A stretch of 64,000 nucleotides of DNA, from assembly GCA_964618215.1 (NCBI GenBank), contig CAZTZE010000004.1, positions 59,099 to 123,098 on the forward strand, read 5' to 3'. Below the pieces are notes generated by a model, which searched no databases, had not been told where the DNA came from, and saw nothing but the letters and a program-made list of their open reading frames with translations. Shown here in pieces: positions 34,497 through 43,334 of this stretch. The DNA is from CG2-30-58-95 sp964618215. Its GTDB lineage: Bacteria; Chloroflexota; Anaerolineae; Anaerolineales; Villigracilaceae. A program made the position numbers and the translations under genes. Within the stretch, counting starts at the first letter, position 1, and each line of letters begins with the position of its first letter.

Positions 34497-35221
34497 ACGG
34501 AATGATATTCTGTGATATTGGAACTTAATACCATAATGGAAAATGTCGTATGCTAAAGGTTTGTACACCACCTAGAAGCATTTGCGTGGATCAATAAAGA
34601 ACGCACACATTGCCATACCGACAGGTCGGAATAGCTTGAATTATTTAGTGTAGATTATGTAGATATCCTATCTGCTTCATACACTTCTCTCTGGTCGAGT
34701 CGTTACCTGTTATTGTCGCTAATTTTACGATATGAGTCGTACCAGCTCGAAGAGGGATTTTTATCCCTTTGTTTTCATCTGCATCAACCGTGATATCACC
34801 GTGGCACCTTTTGAACCGAATAAGTTTATACCCAGGCCCAGATGAGCCACAGACGAACAACTTATCTTGGGATTTACCTAGTCCATCTCTCTCTGACGAT
34901 GGACGTTAGATAGCGTTTACGTCTAGTGCCAGCAATCTAGTTAGCGGAGATACAAATGAAGCGGCTGATATTTTCATTCACATTCGCTACCTTCTGGTAC
35001 TTCGTTCCATTGCATATTACCACCAGCTCATCGGATCAAATTTCAGTTAACGGGAAAGTACGTTATACACCGTAGAACTGTATAGCAATTCCCTATGCCA
35101 ACCAAATCGAATGCCAACCACAAGGAAGAAATAAAAAACTACGTGGCTATTACGGGTTTATTTGCTACTCTTCTTGTATATAAGTTCGTTGTCTACACAT
35201 GAGGAATAAGGAGATTCTGCG
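34497..35221. other. Gap without a clear gene
   Basis: Holds duplicated segment copy B (34990-35125) and the leader of the next gene. A 71-codon minus-strand frame at 34645-34860 lacks a ribosome-binding site and matches nothing I know. This could be a decayed copy of a neighbour. Confidence 0.5.
34990..35125. repeat. Duplicated segment, copy B
   Basis: Copy of 31461-31596. With copy A it brackets the large WD40 gene, pointing to a tandem duplication of about 3.5 kb followed by decay. Confidence 0.75.
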
Positions 35222-36379
35222 ATGAACCTTAATACTAAGTATCATATTCTAGTGGTTCTTCTTATCTTTCTTGTAACTAGCCTTGCTTGTTCTATTTCGT
35301 CAAGTGGTACGCCATCTACTCCTGGCTCTGATCAGATACCACTATCAATGAATAGTACCATTGAGGCATCTAATTTTCCAACAAATCAGGTTTCAACAAT
35401 GGCCACACCTCCGTTTAATAGCCTAATACCATATAGAGATATTGTAATAACATCCGAGAATGCTAATCGGATAGTGGAGCTAGGGTATATTAATTATCGG
35501 CCTCCCGCTATGTGGCTACCAAATAAAAATATACTTGTAACATCCCAATCTGGCTCTTCAGTTGATTTCCTGGAAATCGAGCCTGTACCATTTAAATTAC
35601 ATCGCAGTATCAATGTATCACCTTGGGGGTTGAGTTTTTCAAATGATGGGGAGTTCTTTACCTCTATCTCTTCTGATGAAAAAGATCTGGGAATATATAG
35701 TGTTTTAAATGGCTCTTTGGTCAACCAAATTATGGGATCGGATTTTTATAGGACTGCCTTCTCTCCAAATAATGATTTCTTAGCAACAGCAAGCGATACC
35801 ACAATAAAATTGTGGAATTTACCAGATTTAACCCTAATTAGAACATTTGAGGGTCATACTAGTTTCGTTGATAGTCTTGCTTTTTCACCGGATGGAGAAT
35901 TATTGGTTTCCGGTGGACGGAATGATAAAGTTCGTTTGTGGCGCGTTAAAGACGGCACTCAGCTTAGTTGGGGTGGTGTCTCAGATTACCAGCCTTATAT
36001 TTGGACTAATACTATTACTTTTTCTCCGGATGGTGCTTATATAGCCGCTGGCGGTTTAGAAGATGTGCCAGGGATGAAAGGAGGAATCCGAGTTTGGCGT
36101 ATATCGGATCGTACGGAGATCTATTCCTTAGAATTTGATCGATGGGTAAGTGGCGTGGCCTTTTCCCCCAACAGTGAAATTCTAGCAGTTAATGCCTCTA
36201 GTTTGTACTTGCTGAGAGCCTCGGACGGAGTGGTAATAACTTCACTGCAACCTACTCCGCTTGATGATTCTATGCAAGGAAATTGTTGTACAAGTTTAGC
36301 CTTCTCGCCAGATGGCCATCTGCTTGCCTCAAGTTCAGCGATGATGAACTATGTTTATATTTGGGGATTGCCAAAATAA
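35222..36379 (+). CDS. WD40 lipoprotein
   Basis: 385 residues, with AAGGAG upstream of ATG 35222. The signal VVLLIFLVTSLAC is followed by a Ser/Thr/Pro linker. About seven blades follow, for example DSLAFSPDGELLVSGGRNDK and SLAFSPDGHLLASSSAMMNY. It is probably one seven-bladed propeller on the outer membrane face. The leader and N terminus (LACSISSSGTPS) closely resemble those of the TolB-like gene at 38829, so the two share a copied promoter/signal region. Confidence 0.85.
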   Translation: MNLNTKYHILVVLLIFLVTSLACSISSSGTPSTPGSDQIPLSMNSTIEASNFPTNQVSTMATPPFNSLIPYRDIVITSENANRIVELGYINYRPPAMWLPNKNILVTSQSGSSVDFLEIEPVPFKLHRSINVSPWGLSFSNDGEFFTSISSDEKDLGIYSVLNGSLVNQIMGSDFYRTAFSPNNDFLATASDTTIKLWNLPDLTLIRTFEGHTSFVDSLAFSPDGELLVSGGRNDKVRLWRVKDGTQLSWGGVSDYQPYIWTNTITFSPDGAYIAAGGLEDVPGMKGGIRVWRISDRTEIYSLEFDRWVSGVAFSPNSEILAVNASSLYLLRASDGVVITSLQPTPLDDSMQGNCCTSLAFSPDGHLLASSSAMMNYVYIWGLPK

Positions 36380-36451
36380 TTAATAAAAATTAGATTAAAT
36401 TTTTGGACAGTGCTGCGCGATAAGGATCCGGAAAAGTGAGGAGATGAACAA

Positions 36452-38461
36452 ATGAAGTCAGTAACATCTTTTAACTCAATTTGCCCTGTGCCCCAAAAGA
36501 ACCTCGTAATGTTAATATTCCTTGGTTTATTAATATTTGTGCAGATAAGTTGTAATCTTTTGGCGCCAAAAATGCCCGGTCTCACTCCAAATAGCTTTAT
36601 ATCCTCTGAAAATGCGAACAAATTAATTCAGGTAGATCGTTATGGAGTAGGTGAAATTAATGATATTAGTGTGTCAAGAGATGGCAAGAATATCGCAATG
36701 GGTTGTTCAACCGGAATATTGATCCTTGATTCTGAATATTTAACCGATATCAGGTTTCTTGGTACTGATGTTATCGTTGATAGTGTGGTATTTTCGCCAG
36801 ACGGTACTTTACTGGCGTCCAAGATGGATGATGGCTCAATAAAATTATGGAGGGTTGAGGACGGTTCATATCTTTATAGTGTTCAAGGAACTGAATTTTG
36901 GTCGGATACAAATATTATGTTTTCACCCGACGGTAGGTATATTGCAAGCTCAGGTGTTACAGAAGATCAGGAATATGGCATCTATTTTTGGAACGTTTTT
37001 GATGGTTCAATTGCAAAAATATTTCCAGTTGAATATCAAAATTTAACAAGTATCGACTTTTCTCCTGATGGAGCACTCATTGCATCTGGTGGCGATAATG
37101 GCAATGTGACAGTTTGGAATGTGAATAGCGGGTTGATAATACAAAAATTCCCTGTATATTGGTTTAACGTAGAATCAAGATTGTTTTACATTAGATTCAT
37201 GCCGGATGGAAAACGAATAGTAGCGGGGAATGGTGAGTATCCAAGATATACTGTTTGGGATGTATCTTCTGGAACGCAAATCGAGAATATACCCGAGCAT
37301 ACATTTACTAATGTTTTTTTTCCTCCAGATGTACCACTTATGTATTTTATCGATACCAACGGAATAAATATTTGGAATACACAGACAGGCGAATTTCTAG
37401 ATACATCAGGATGGAATTTTGACTCGGCAACGAATATAGCCCTTTATCCTGATGGAACCAGACTTGTTTTGGTTAAAAGCGTAATTGGATCGCAAAATAT
37501 AGAAGTGGAAATTATACAGACAAGCGATGGAGATGTATTAAAATCTCGAGAATTTGATTATTATATAGTTGATCATCTAGCTTTTCTGTCGGATGGAACG
37601 TTGATAAGTGTCGGTTTGGATAAATTGAACTGTTCATTGATAATTGGACGGTTTTTGAACGAGAGCGCTACATTACAGAACATAACGAATGAGAATAATG
37701 GCGAATGCGCAAATAATGTTGTTGTGTCTAGCAATGGAATTACAGCAGCATCGACAACAGAAAACGGAACAGTCACTATAAAAACTCTTAGTGATAATAA
37801 TAATCCTATAACGATTAACAACGAGAATCGTTCAATTCTTAGTCTCGCACTTTCGCCTGATGGAAAAATATTGGCTACAGGGGAATATGATAATAATACC
37901 AGTACATATATAGTTAACATCAGGTATACAACAGATGGGACAGTTAAGAAATCTCTTGAAGGTTTTACAAATATGATTGTTGGTTTGGCTTTTTCTCCCG
38001 ACGGATCGGTTCTTGCGACAGTTACTGCTGATGGTTTTGTTAAATTATGGAATACTGCAAATTCATCTTTGCTATCAACAGCAAATCTTGGTTCTGAGGG
38101 TATTTCTCTCTTATCTGATTGGGCATTAATCTCATATCCATCTGATGAATACTTGGCCTTCTCTGAAGAAAAAAAGGTTCTCTTATGGGATATTAGAGAG
38201 AATAGATTTCAATATACCCTTGATCCAGAAACATACTATTCAAGCGCTCTTTTTGTGGGCTTCTCGCCCGACAACAAACTAATCGCAGTGGGAGATAGAG
38301 ATGGCACAATAACAATTTGGAGCGTAGATGAAGGTGCAAAATTAATTGTGCTCAAAGGACACACTGCCGGAATTAACAGCGTTATTTTCTCACCTGATGG
38401 TTCAGAACTTACCTCAGGATCAGATGATGGAACAATTTTAGTTTGGGGTATTCAGCCATAA
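36452..38461 (+). CDS. WD40 lipoprotein
   Basis: 669 residues from ATG 36452 (GTGAGGAG upstream). Lipoprotein signal LIFLGLLIFVQISC. About fourteen WD40-type blades, the last strongly typical (INSVIFSPDGSELTSGSDDG, TILVWGIQP), the middle ones diverged. Two propellers are likely. The N-terminal ENANKLIQVDRYGVGEINDI has the same start-of-propeller form as the 35222 product (SENANRIVELGYINY), so they are paralogues. Confidence 0.85.
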   Translation: MKSVTSFNSICPVPQKNLVMLIFLGLLIFVQISCNLLAPKMPGLTPNSFISSENANKLIQVDRYGVGEINDISVSRDGKNIAMGCSTGILILDSEYLTDIRFLGTDVIVDSVVFSPDGTLLASKMDDGSIKLWRVEDGSYLYSVQGTEFWSDTNIMFSPDGRYIASSGVTEDQEYGIYFWNVFDGSIAKIFPVEYQNLTSIDFSPDGALIASGGDNGNVTVWNVNSGLIIQKFPVYWFNVESRLFYIRFMPDGKRIVAGNGEYPRYTVWDVSSGTQIENIPEHTFTNVFFPPDVPLMYFIDTNGINIWNTQTGEFLDTSGWNFDSATNIALYPDGTRLVLVKSVIGSQNIEVEIIQTSDGDVLKSREFDYYIVDHLAFLSDGTLISVGLDKLNCSLIIGRFLNESATLQNITNENNGECANNVVVSSNGITAASTTENGTVTIKTLSDNNNPITINNENRSILSLALSPDGKILATGEYDNNTSTYIVNIRYTTDGTVKKSLEGFTNMIVGLAFSPDGSVLATVTADGFVKLWNTANSSLLSTANLGSEGISLLSDWALISYPSDEYLAFSEEKKVLLWDIRENRFQYTLDPETYYSSALFVGFSPDNKLIAVGDRDGTITIWSVDEGAKLIVLKGHTAGINSVIFSPDGSELTSGSDDGTILVWGIQP

Positions 38462-38828
38462 CGCCAGAATACAAGGAATACCGTTATAAATGACAAGCCC
38501 TTGAACTCAATGTTGAATGGGCAATCGTAGGAACAGTTTTATAATGTTTTTACTTCTAAGTGATTGTTCGAAAGCGATTTTATGGGATTACTGCCTTTGG
38601 CTTACTTCTTGGTATCTGTTCTCCCTTCCCACTGTGGGGGACTGCGAAGTGTATCTCGTGCAGCACCACCTTGAGTGGCGAAGGGTAAGGGCTGGGGATG
38701 AGTTTGTTTCTATAAACTCTTTCGATTGATTAATTAGAATGGTGTTCACTTTGGATGATTTAATCTGGAAAAATTCCATTTTCATTCAAGACTATATTGT
38801 ACGAAAAATATTATAAGGAGATCCTGCG
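38462..38828. other. Gap without a clear gene
   Basis: 367 bases of mixed composition. No frame has a ribosome-binding site or family match. The last 20 bases hold the AAGGAG leader of the next gene. Confidence 0.5.
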
Positions 38829-40028
38829 ATGGACACCAACTCTAAACATATTAGAGCAGCTATCATTGTTTTACTGGTAACCGGTTTGGCTTGTTCTTTT
38901 TCATCAAGCAGTACGCCATCAATAAATACTACTATCGAACCAACTTCTTCACTTATACCTGGGGTATCTACACCCTCTATGCCTTTGGGGAAGATCGTTT
39001 TCTCTGCAACATCTCTTTCTACATCTAATACCCCAAGTTCCTCAAGTTCCTCTAGAGTCTATAGTATGAATCCTGACGGTTCTGAGCTGATACAGCTAAC
39101 TTTAGATGATGAAGTGGTCTTTTCGTTCGCGGTTTCTCCAATTAATAATGACATTGCAATCCTGAGTTATTCGCCATCTGGATTTCAAGGGATAACGATT
39201 CTTGACACAACCGGAGGAAGAGTCAATATATCGGATGAAGGGACGACTGAATTTGTTTGGTCCTCTAATGGTGATCAACTGGCATTTGTATGTGGTACAA
39301 ATAATATGAGGGATATATGTAGAATTAATTCAGATGGAACAGAATCTGTCAATTTAACTAACTCCCCAGACTGGGATGACTCTGATCCCCAATGGTCACC
39401 TGACGGTAATAGAATTGCTTATGTCTCACAATATATCCCACCGAATTCAGTAGTTTACAAGGATAGTTATGGGACTCAACTTCTTATGATGGATTCTGAC
39501 GGCGCGAATGCTCAACTTTTTATTAACTTACCTCAAACAGTTTACTATGGGAATATTAACATGAAGGTTAATTCCCATTCTCCAGATTGGGCTCCTGACG
39601 GACAACATATTGTTTTTATTTCAAATTTAAGAGGTGAGAATCAAATATATGTAATTGACGCGCTTAATCCCAATACAAATCCATACATCAATCTTACAGA
39701 ACAAAGCAATTATCGTATGGATTATTTGAGTCAGCCATTCTGGTCGCCAGATGGTAAATATATATTATTTAGTGCATATGCAATAAATCCTGGCAGAGAT
39801 AGTATCTATGTAGTTAGTGCAGATGGAAGTACATTGACAAAAGTCACAGAAGATTCAAATATAACTCCTCCTCCCCCTCAATGGTCTCCTGATGGACAAT
39901 GGATAGGATTCCTTGCGTATACAACTAGCGGCCTTAGAGGACTCTTTATTATTAGACCTAACGGAAATGACCTGAGGTTAATTAAGGTTTTTCCTGATAA
40001 GGATATTCAACAATTCTCTTGGAAATAG
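38829..40028 (+). CDS. TolB-like beta-propeller lipoprotein
   Basis: 399 residues, AAGGAG at ideal spacing before ATG 38829. Lipoprotein signal AAIIVLLVTGLAC. PD40/TolB-type blades are evident: SMNPDGSELIQLTLDDE, PQWSPDGNRIAYVS, PDWAPDGQHIVFISNL, PFWSPDGKYILFSA, PQWSPDGQWIGFLAY. Six such blades form a TolB-like propeller. It is a surface binding protein of the island. There is no Tol-Pal context, so the name indicates fold only. Confidence 0.85.
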   Translation: MDTNSKHIRAAIIVLLVTGLACSFSSSSTPSINTTIEPTSSLIPGVSTPSMPLGKIVFSATSLSTSNTPSSSSSSRVYSMNPDGSELIQLTLDDEVVFSFAVSPINNDIAILSYSPSGFQGITILDTTGGRVNISDEGTTEFVWSSNGDQLAFVCGTNNMRDICRINSDGTESVNLTNSPDWDDSDPQWSPDGNRIAYVSQYIPPNSVVYKDSYGTQLLMMDSDGANAQLFINLPQTVYYGNINMKVNSHSPDWAPDGQHIVFISNLRGENQIYVIDALNPNTNPYINLTEQSNYRMDYLSQPFWSPDGKYILFSAYAINPGRDSIYVVSADGSTLTKVTEDSNITPPPPQWSPDGQWIGFLAYTTSGLRGLFIIRPNGNDLRLIKVFPDKDIQQFSWK

Positions 40029-40109
40029 ATTAGTCATTAGACATGTGATGTAATTCCTATATGTATGCCTGAGGAATTAACGACTTAGATACACATAAGA
40101 TATCAGGAA

Positions 40110-40445
40110 TGCATAAAACGGAGCAAGCCGCACAGTGAAAACGGAGTAAGTCGCACACCTTAAACGGGGCATGTCGTACACTTTTATAGGGGGAGGAGAG
40201 CGCTGGAAATCAAACCAGATGGGATATCCTGTCTGCTCAAACCCACAACGAGGAGGCAGACAGTGCCCCAGGAGCGATTATCCGTGCGCAAGATCCTCGA
40301 AGTACTACGATTACATCACGAAGCAGGCTTATCCGACCGGACAGTTGCCTGGGCATGAAAAATTTCCAATAGCACTGTGGGGGAGTACTTGGTGCAGGCA
40401 GCGCAGTACCTGCCCCTTGGGATCGCTGACCGCATCGCGACGGTG
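40110..40445 (+). mobile_element. IS21-family left-end remnant
   Basis: It begins TGCATAAAACGGAG. Three 20-bp units (40116, 40138, 40162; form AAACGGAGTAAGTCGCACAC) give the multiple end repeats typical of IS21 elements. A broken istA start follows at 40263. Only the left end remains. A closely similar end lies at 61722. Confidence 0.75.
40263..40440 (+). pseudogene. istA: istA transposase, N-terminal remnant
   Basis: GTG 40263 with GGAGG upstream reads VPQERLSVRKILEVLRLHHE, AGLSDRTVAWA, TGA, then KISNSTVGEYLVQAAQY. This matches the IstA N-terminal helix-turn-helix. It then loses similarity into backbone DNA. Confidence 0.75.
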
Positions 40446-40527
40446 AATATTTCCACTGTGCTGCTTTTTCCGCACGGCACGGACACCGCCGCCATACCCC
40501 CCTCTGAAATCCAGTACCATAGGCATT

Positions 40528-41391
40528 ATGCGCGTCACAGCGATTGGTAACCCACAGCCCTATCAATTCTTCGGGACATTCGCCGGTCTCTCTTTCTGGC
40601 CAGGCGGCCTGTCCCTGCTGGCCGCCGCGCCCGGCATCGGCAAGACCTCCTGGTTGCTGCGGATGGTCTTCGAGGCCGCTCGGCAGGGCTTTCCGGCTGC
40701 TCTGGGCTGCTACGAACACACCTCCGAAGAACTCAAGTACCGCCTGCACTTGCAGGGCGAGGCTGCCACAGCCGGAGCGCGCGCCCCCGCACTTCGAGGG
40801 CACGCGCCCGCATCTCCTGAACAGGTGGAAGCTCTGCTAGCCCAGGGCGGCCAGGCCGTGCTGCTCGCCCTGTCCGACCAGGACGACACCGTACGAGCCA
40901 TCGAGGAAATCCTGATCCAGGACTATAACTTCCCTGTGCGCGGCCCGGCGCTCCTGGCGATGGATTACCTGCCGCATCCTTCCGCTCTCGAGATTGCCGG
41001 GACGGAACGCGGCCTGAAATTGCGCCTATACGCTGCGCCGGGTTGCTCCCAGGGTGCGGCGCAGTCCTGGGCCACCATGACCAACCAGCAAACACGCTGG
41101 CAGCGGGTGGAATGCCCTCAGCAGAGCGGCGCGCTTGCACCTGCGCAAGTGCAGGCATGGCGCGTCCTGAAAACCCACGCTCGCGTTCCGTCCCTGGCGG
41201 TGTCGCCTGGCGATGCGTTCCTGGCCGTTGGCGGGCAGTTGCTGGGGCAAGCGCAAAGTGGACATGAAGCTGCCCTGCGCATCTGGGTGCTGGGCAGGGA
41301 TGACCGTCTGCACCGTTCGTGCCGCGAACACCGGCGGCACGCCGGTGCGAGACGGCAGGAACGCTTGCGCGCCCTGGCCTCTTACGCCTAA
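40528..41391 (+). pseudogene. DnaB/RecA-like ATPase of the element, disrupted
   Basis: From ATG 40528, GLSFWPGGLSLLAAAPGIGK carries a Walker A (AAAPGIGKTS, about residues 32-41), then a Walker B-like GPALLAMDYL near 146-155, as in replicative-helicase-like ATPases of conjugative elements. After LAMDYLPHPSALEIA the sequence loses family character, pointing to a frameshift or deletion near 40975. Repeats add further noise: CTTGC/GCAAG at 41134-41149 and the 49-bp element at 41311-41359. Role by family: replication or recombination of element DNA. Probably inactive. Confidence 0.6.
41311..41359. repeat. 49-bp GC-rich repeat, copy 2
   Basis: Same as 2890-2938 with one mismatch; here within the 3' end of the ATPase frame. 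Confidence 0.75.
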
Positions 41392-41414
41392 AGTGGTCGC
41401 GTTCTCGGCGACCA
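41390..41414. repeat. 25-bp palindromic repeat, copy 1
   Basis: Arms TGGTCGC and GCGACCA around GTTCTCG, preceded by AAAG. Identical copies are at 41508 and 41995. Confidence 0.85.
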
Positions 41415-41507
41415 TGGCACGGAAGGCGGCGTGGCAATGAATTCGTTGTCACCCAATCCGTGGGGACTGCGCCTGGCGTTGCTGCGCTTCGTTCTGGTGT
41501 CCGGGAT

Positions 41508-41532
41508 AAAGTGGTCGCGTTCTCGGCGACCA
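41508..41532. repeat. 25-bp palindromic repeat, copy 2
   Basis: Identical to 41390-41414, inside the N-terminal membrane region of the coupling ATPase. Confidence 0.85.
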
Positions 41533-41810
41533 TTGATCGCCGGCGTGAGCGGTGGCAGCATCAGTGCGGGGTGGATGCTGCCTGTGACGGGGGCAATTGG
41601 GGTTCTTGACGGAGGCCTGATCACCTTCGCGGCGGCTGCCGGCATGTTGGACTGGATGCAGTGGCGTTCCATCCCCAAAGAGGTCGTGGAGCGGCGCGTC
41701 AATGATACGCTGCTCAAAATCAGCTTTAGCGCGCGAACAGGTAACCCGCAATCGCTTTCGCTTCTATCCGCTCCTGGGAAGTGGGAAACGGTGGATGCCG
41801 TGACAACGAA

Positions 41811-41830
41811 TTCCGTGACAACGAATTCCG
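41811..41830. repeat. Tandem GTGACAACGAATTCC units
   Basis: Two head-to-tail copies of a short unit also found, in one or the other orientation, near 22799, 41436 and, diverged, near 20550. Here they are read in frame as VTTNSVTTNS. Confidence 0.65.
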
Positions 41831-41994
41831 ACTGGCCGGCGGTGCGCGCCTTTGCCATGCCGCTTCCGGCCGTGGAAGTGGCCGCGCTGGTCACGCCGCC
41901 GGAGGCCGGCGAGGGCAGCGGCGTGATTGACCGCGACTCCCGCCAGGATATCCCCGCCCCGCCGCCATCCCGGCCGCTGACCGAGGCGGCTTTC

Positions 41995-42019
41995 AAAGTG
42001 GTCGCGTTCTCGGCGACCA
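41995..42019. repeat. 25-bp palindromic repeat, copy 3
   Basis: Identical to 41390-41414, read in frame just before the ATP-binding domain. Confidence 0.85.
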
Positions 42020-43334
42020 AAATCGGGAAAAGCTCAGCTACCGGCGAAGCCATCGGCGTTGACCCGGACGGTCATGGCCTGGTGACAGGAGGCAGCCGCA
42101 CGGGGAAGACATCTTTTGCCTACGCCCTGTTGGAACGCCTTATCGAGCGGGGAGAGGACGCGCCCGGCATTTTCCTGGTTGATCCGCACGTTTCGCTGGC
42201 AGACGCCTTCCTGCCGAGTAGGTGCTGCGCAGAGGCAGTGAACGACCTGCCAGAGCCACAGCGCAGCGAAGGCATCCGTCGCCTGCGCATCATCACCCCC
42301 GACCAGCCCGAAGTTGTCCCGCTGAACCTGCTGGCTGTGCCGGACTTTTCCTGGGCCGGCAACGCCATCGTTCAGATTGGCCGCCGCATTTGGGAGGACT
42401 ACTGGGGGCCGCGTATGCAGGCTGCGCTCCTGGGTCTTTCACGCCTGGAACAAAAATCATCCCGATGAACGCATGGGACTGCTGCACGTCGTCTTTGCCG
42501 CCTTCAACGTCGAGTGGCGGCACAGCACAATGGCTTATTTATCGCCGGTTGACCGCATGGGCACGCTCTCGCTGGACGCCCTGCTGGGCCAAATGAATCA
42601 ATCCTACGGCAACGCCAACCAGGGCTGGGTGACGGAAGTGGTCTCGCCGATCCTCTCGAAGGCGATGGCCCTGGAACTCTCCCCCTGGCTGTTTGCCGCC
42701 ATGCACCAGGATCGCTTTGTTGACCTGGACAGGTGGGTGAGGGAAAAAGCCTGGATCGTCCTGCGCCTTCCTGCCGGTGAAATGGGGCGCGAGGGCGCCA
42801 AACTAACCGCCGGCATCTTCTACAACGTTTTCGACGCCGCCTATCGCCGCGCCACCATGTACCAGCCGATCCCGTTCTATTTTGTCATAGACGAGGCGCA
42901 GGAGATCGGAACGGGAATGCGCCTGGAAGCGCTGCTCTCCGAGGGTGCGAAGTTCGGGGCGCGCATGTTCGTCCTGGCACAGTCGCTCTCGATGATGCGC
43001 CGCGTGGAAGGTTTCGAGCCGGTGGTGCAGTCGCTGCTGGCCAACACTTCCACGCAGGCTTTTTTCTCGCCCGACCCGGAAGACGCTGACCTGATCCGCG
43101 CCGCGCTTTCCGCGACGGTGCGCTACGGGGAGACCACGCTGGATTTGCCCACCCTGAACTGCTGGCTGCGGGCGCGCATCGGCGGACGCTGGCAGCCGCC
43201 GACGCTGGCGAAAATCGAACCGCTGCCGGGCGCAGACGCGCAACGCACGCAGGCATTTATCCGTGAAGTGATCGCCGCCCACCCGCAGGACTACGCCTCG
43301 CCGGACGGTTGGCAGGAGCAGGCAGTGCGGGCGC

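Noticed and set aside
34645..34860. 71-codon minus-strand gene
   Set aside because: No ribosome-binding site, no family resemblance, and it lies in a region with duplicated decayed sequence.
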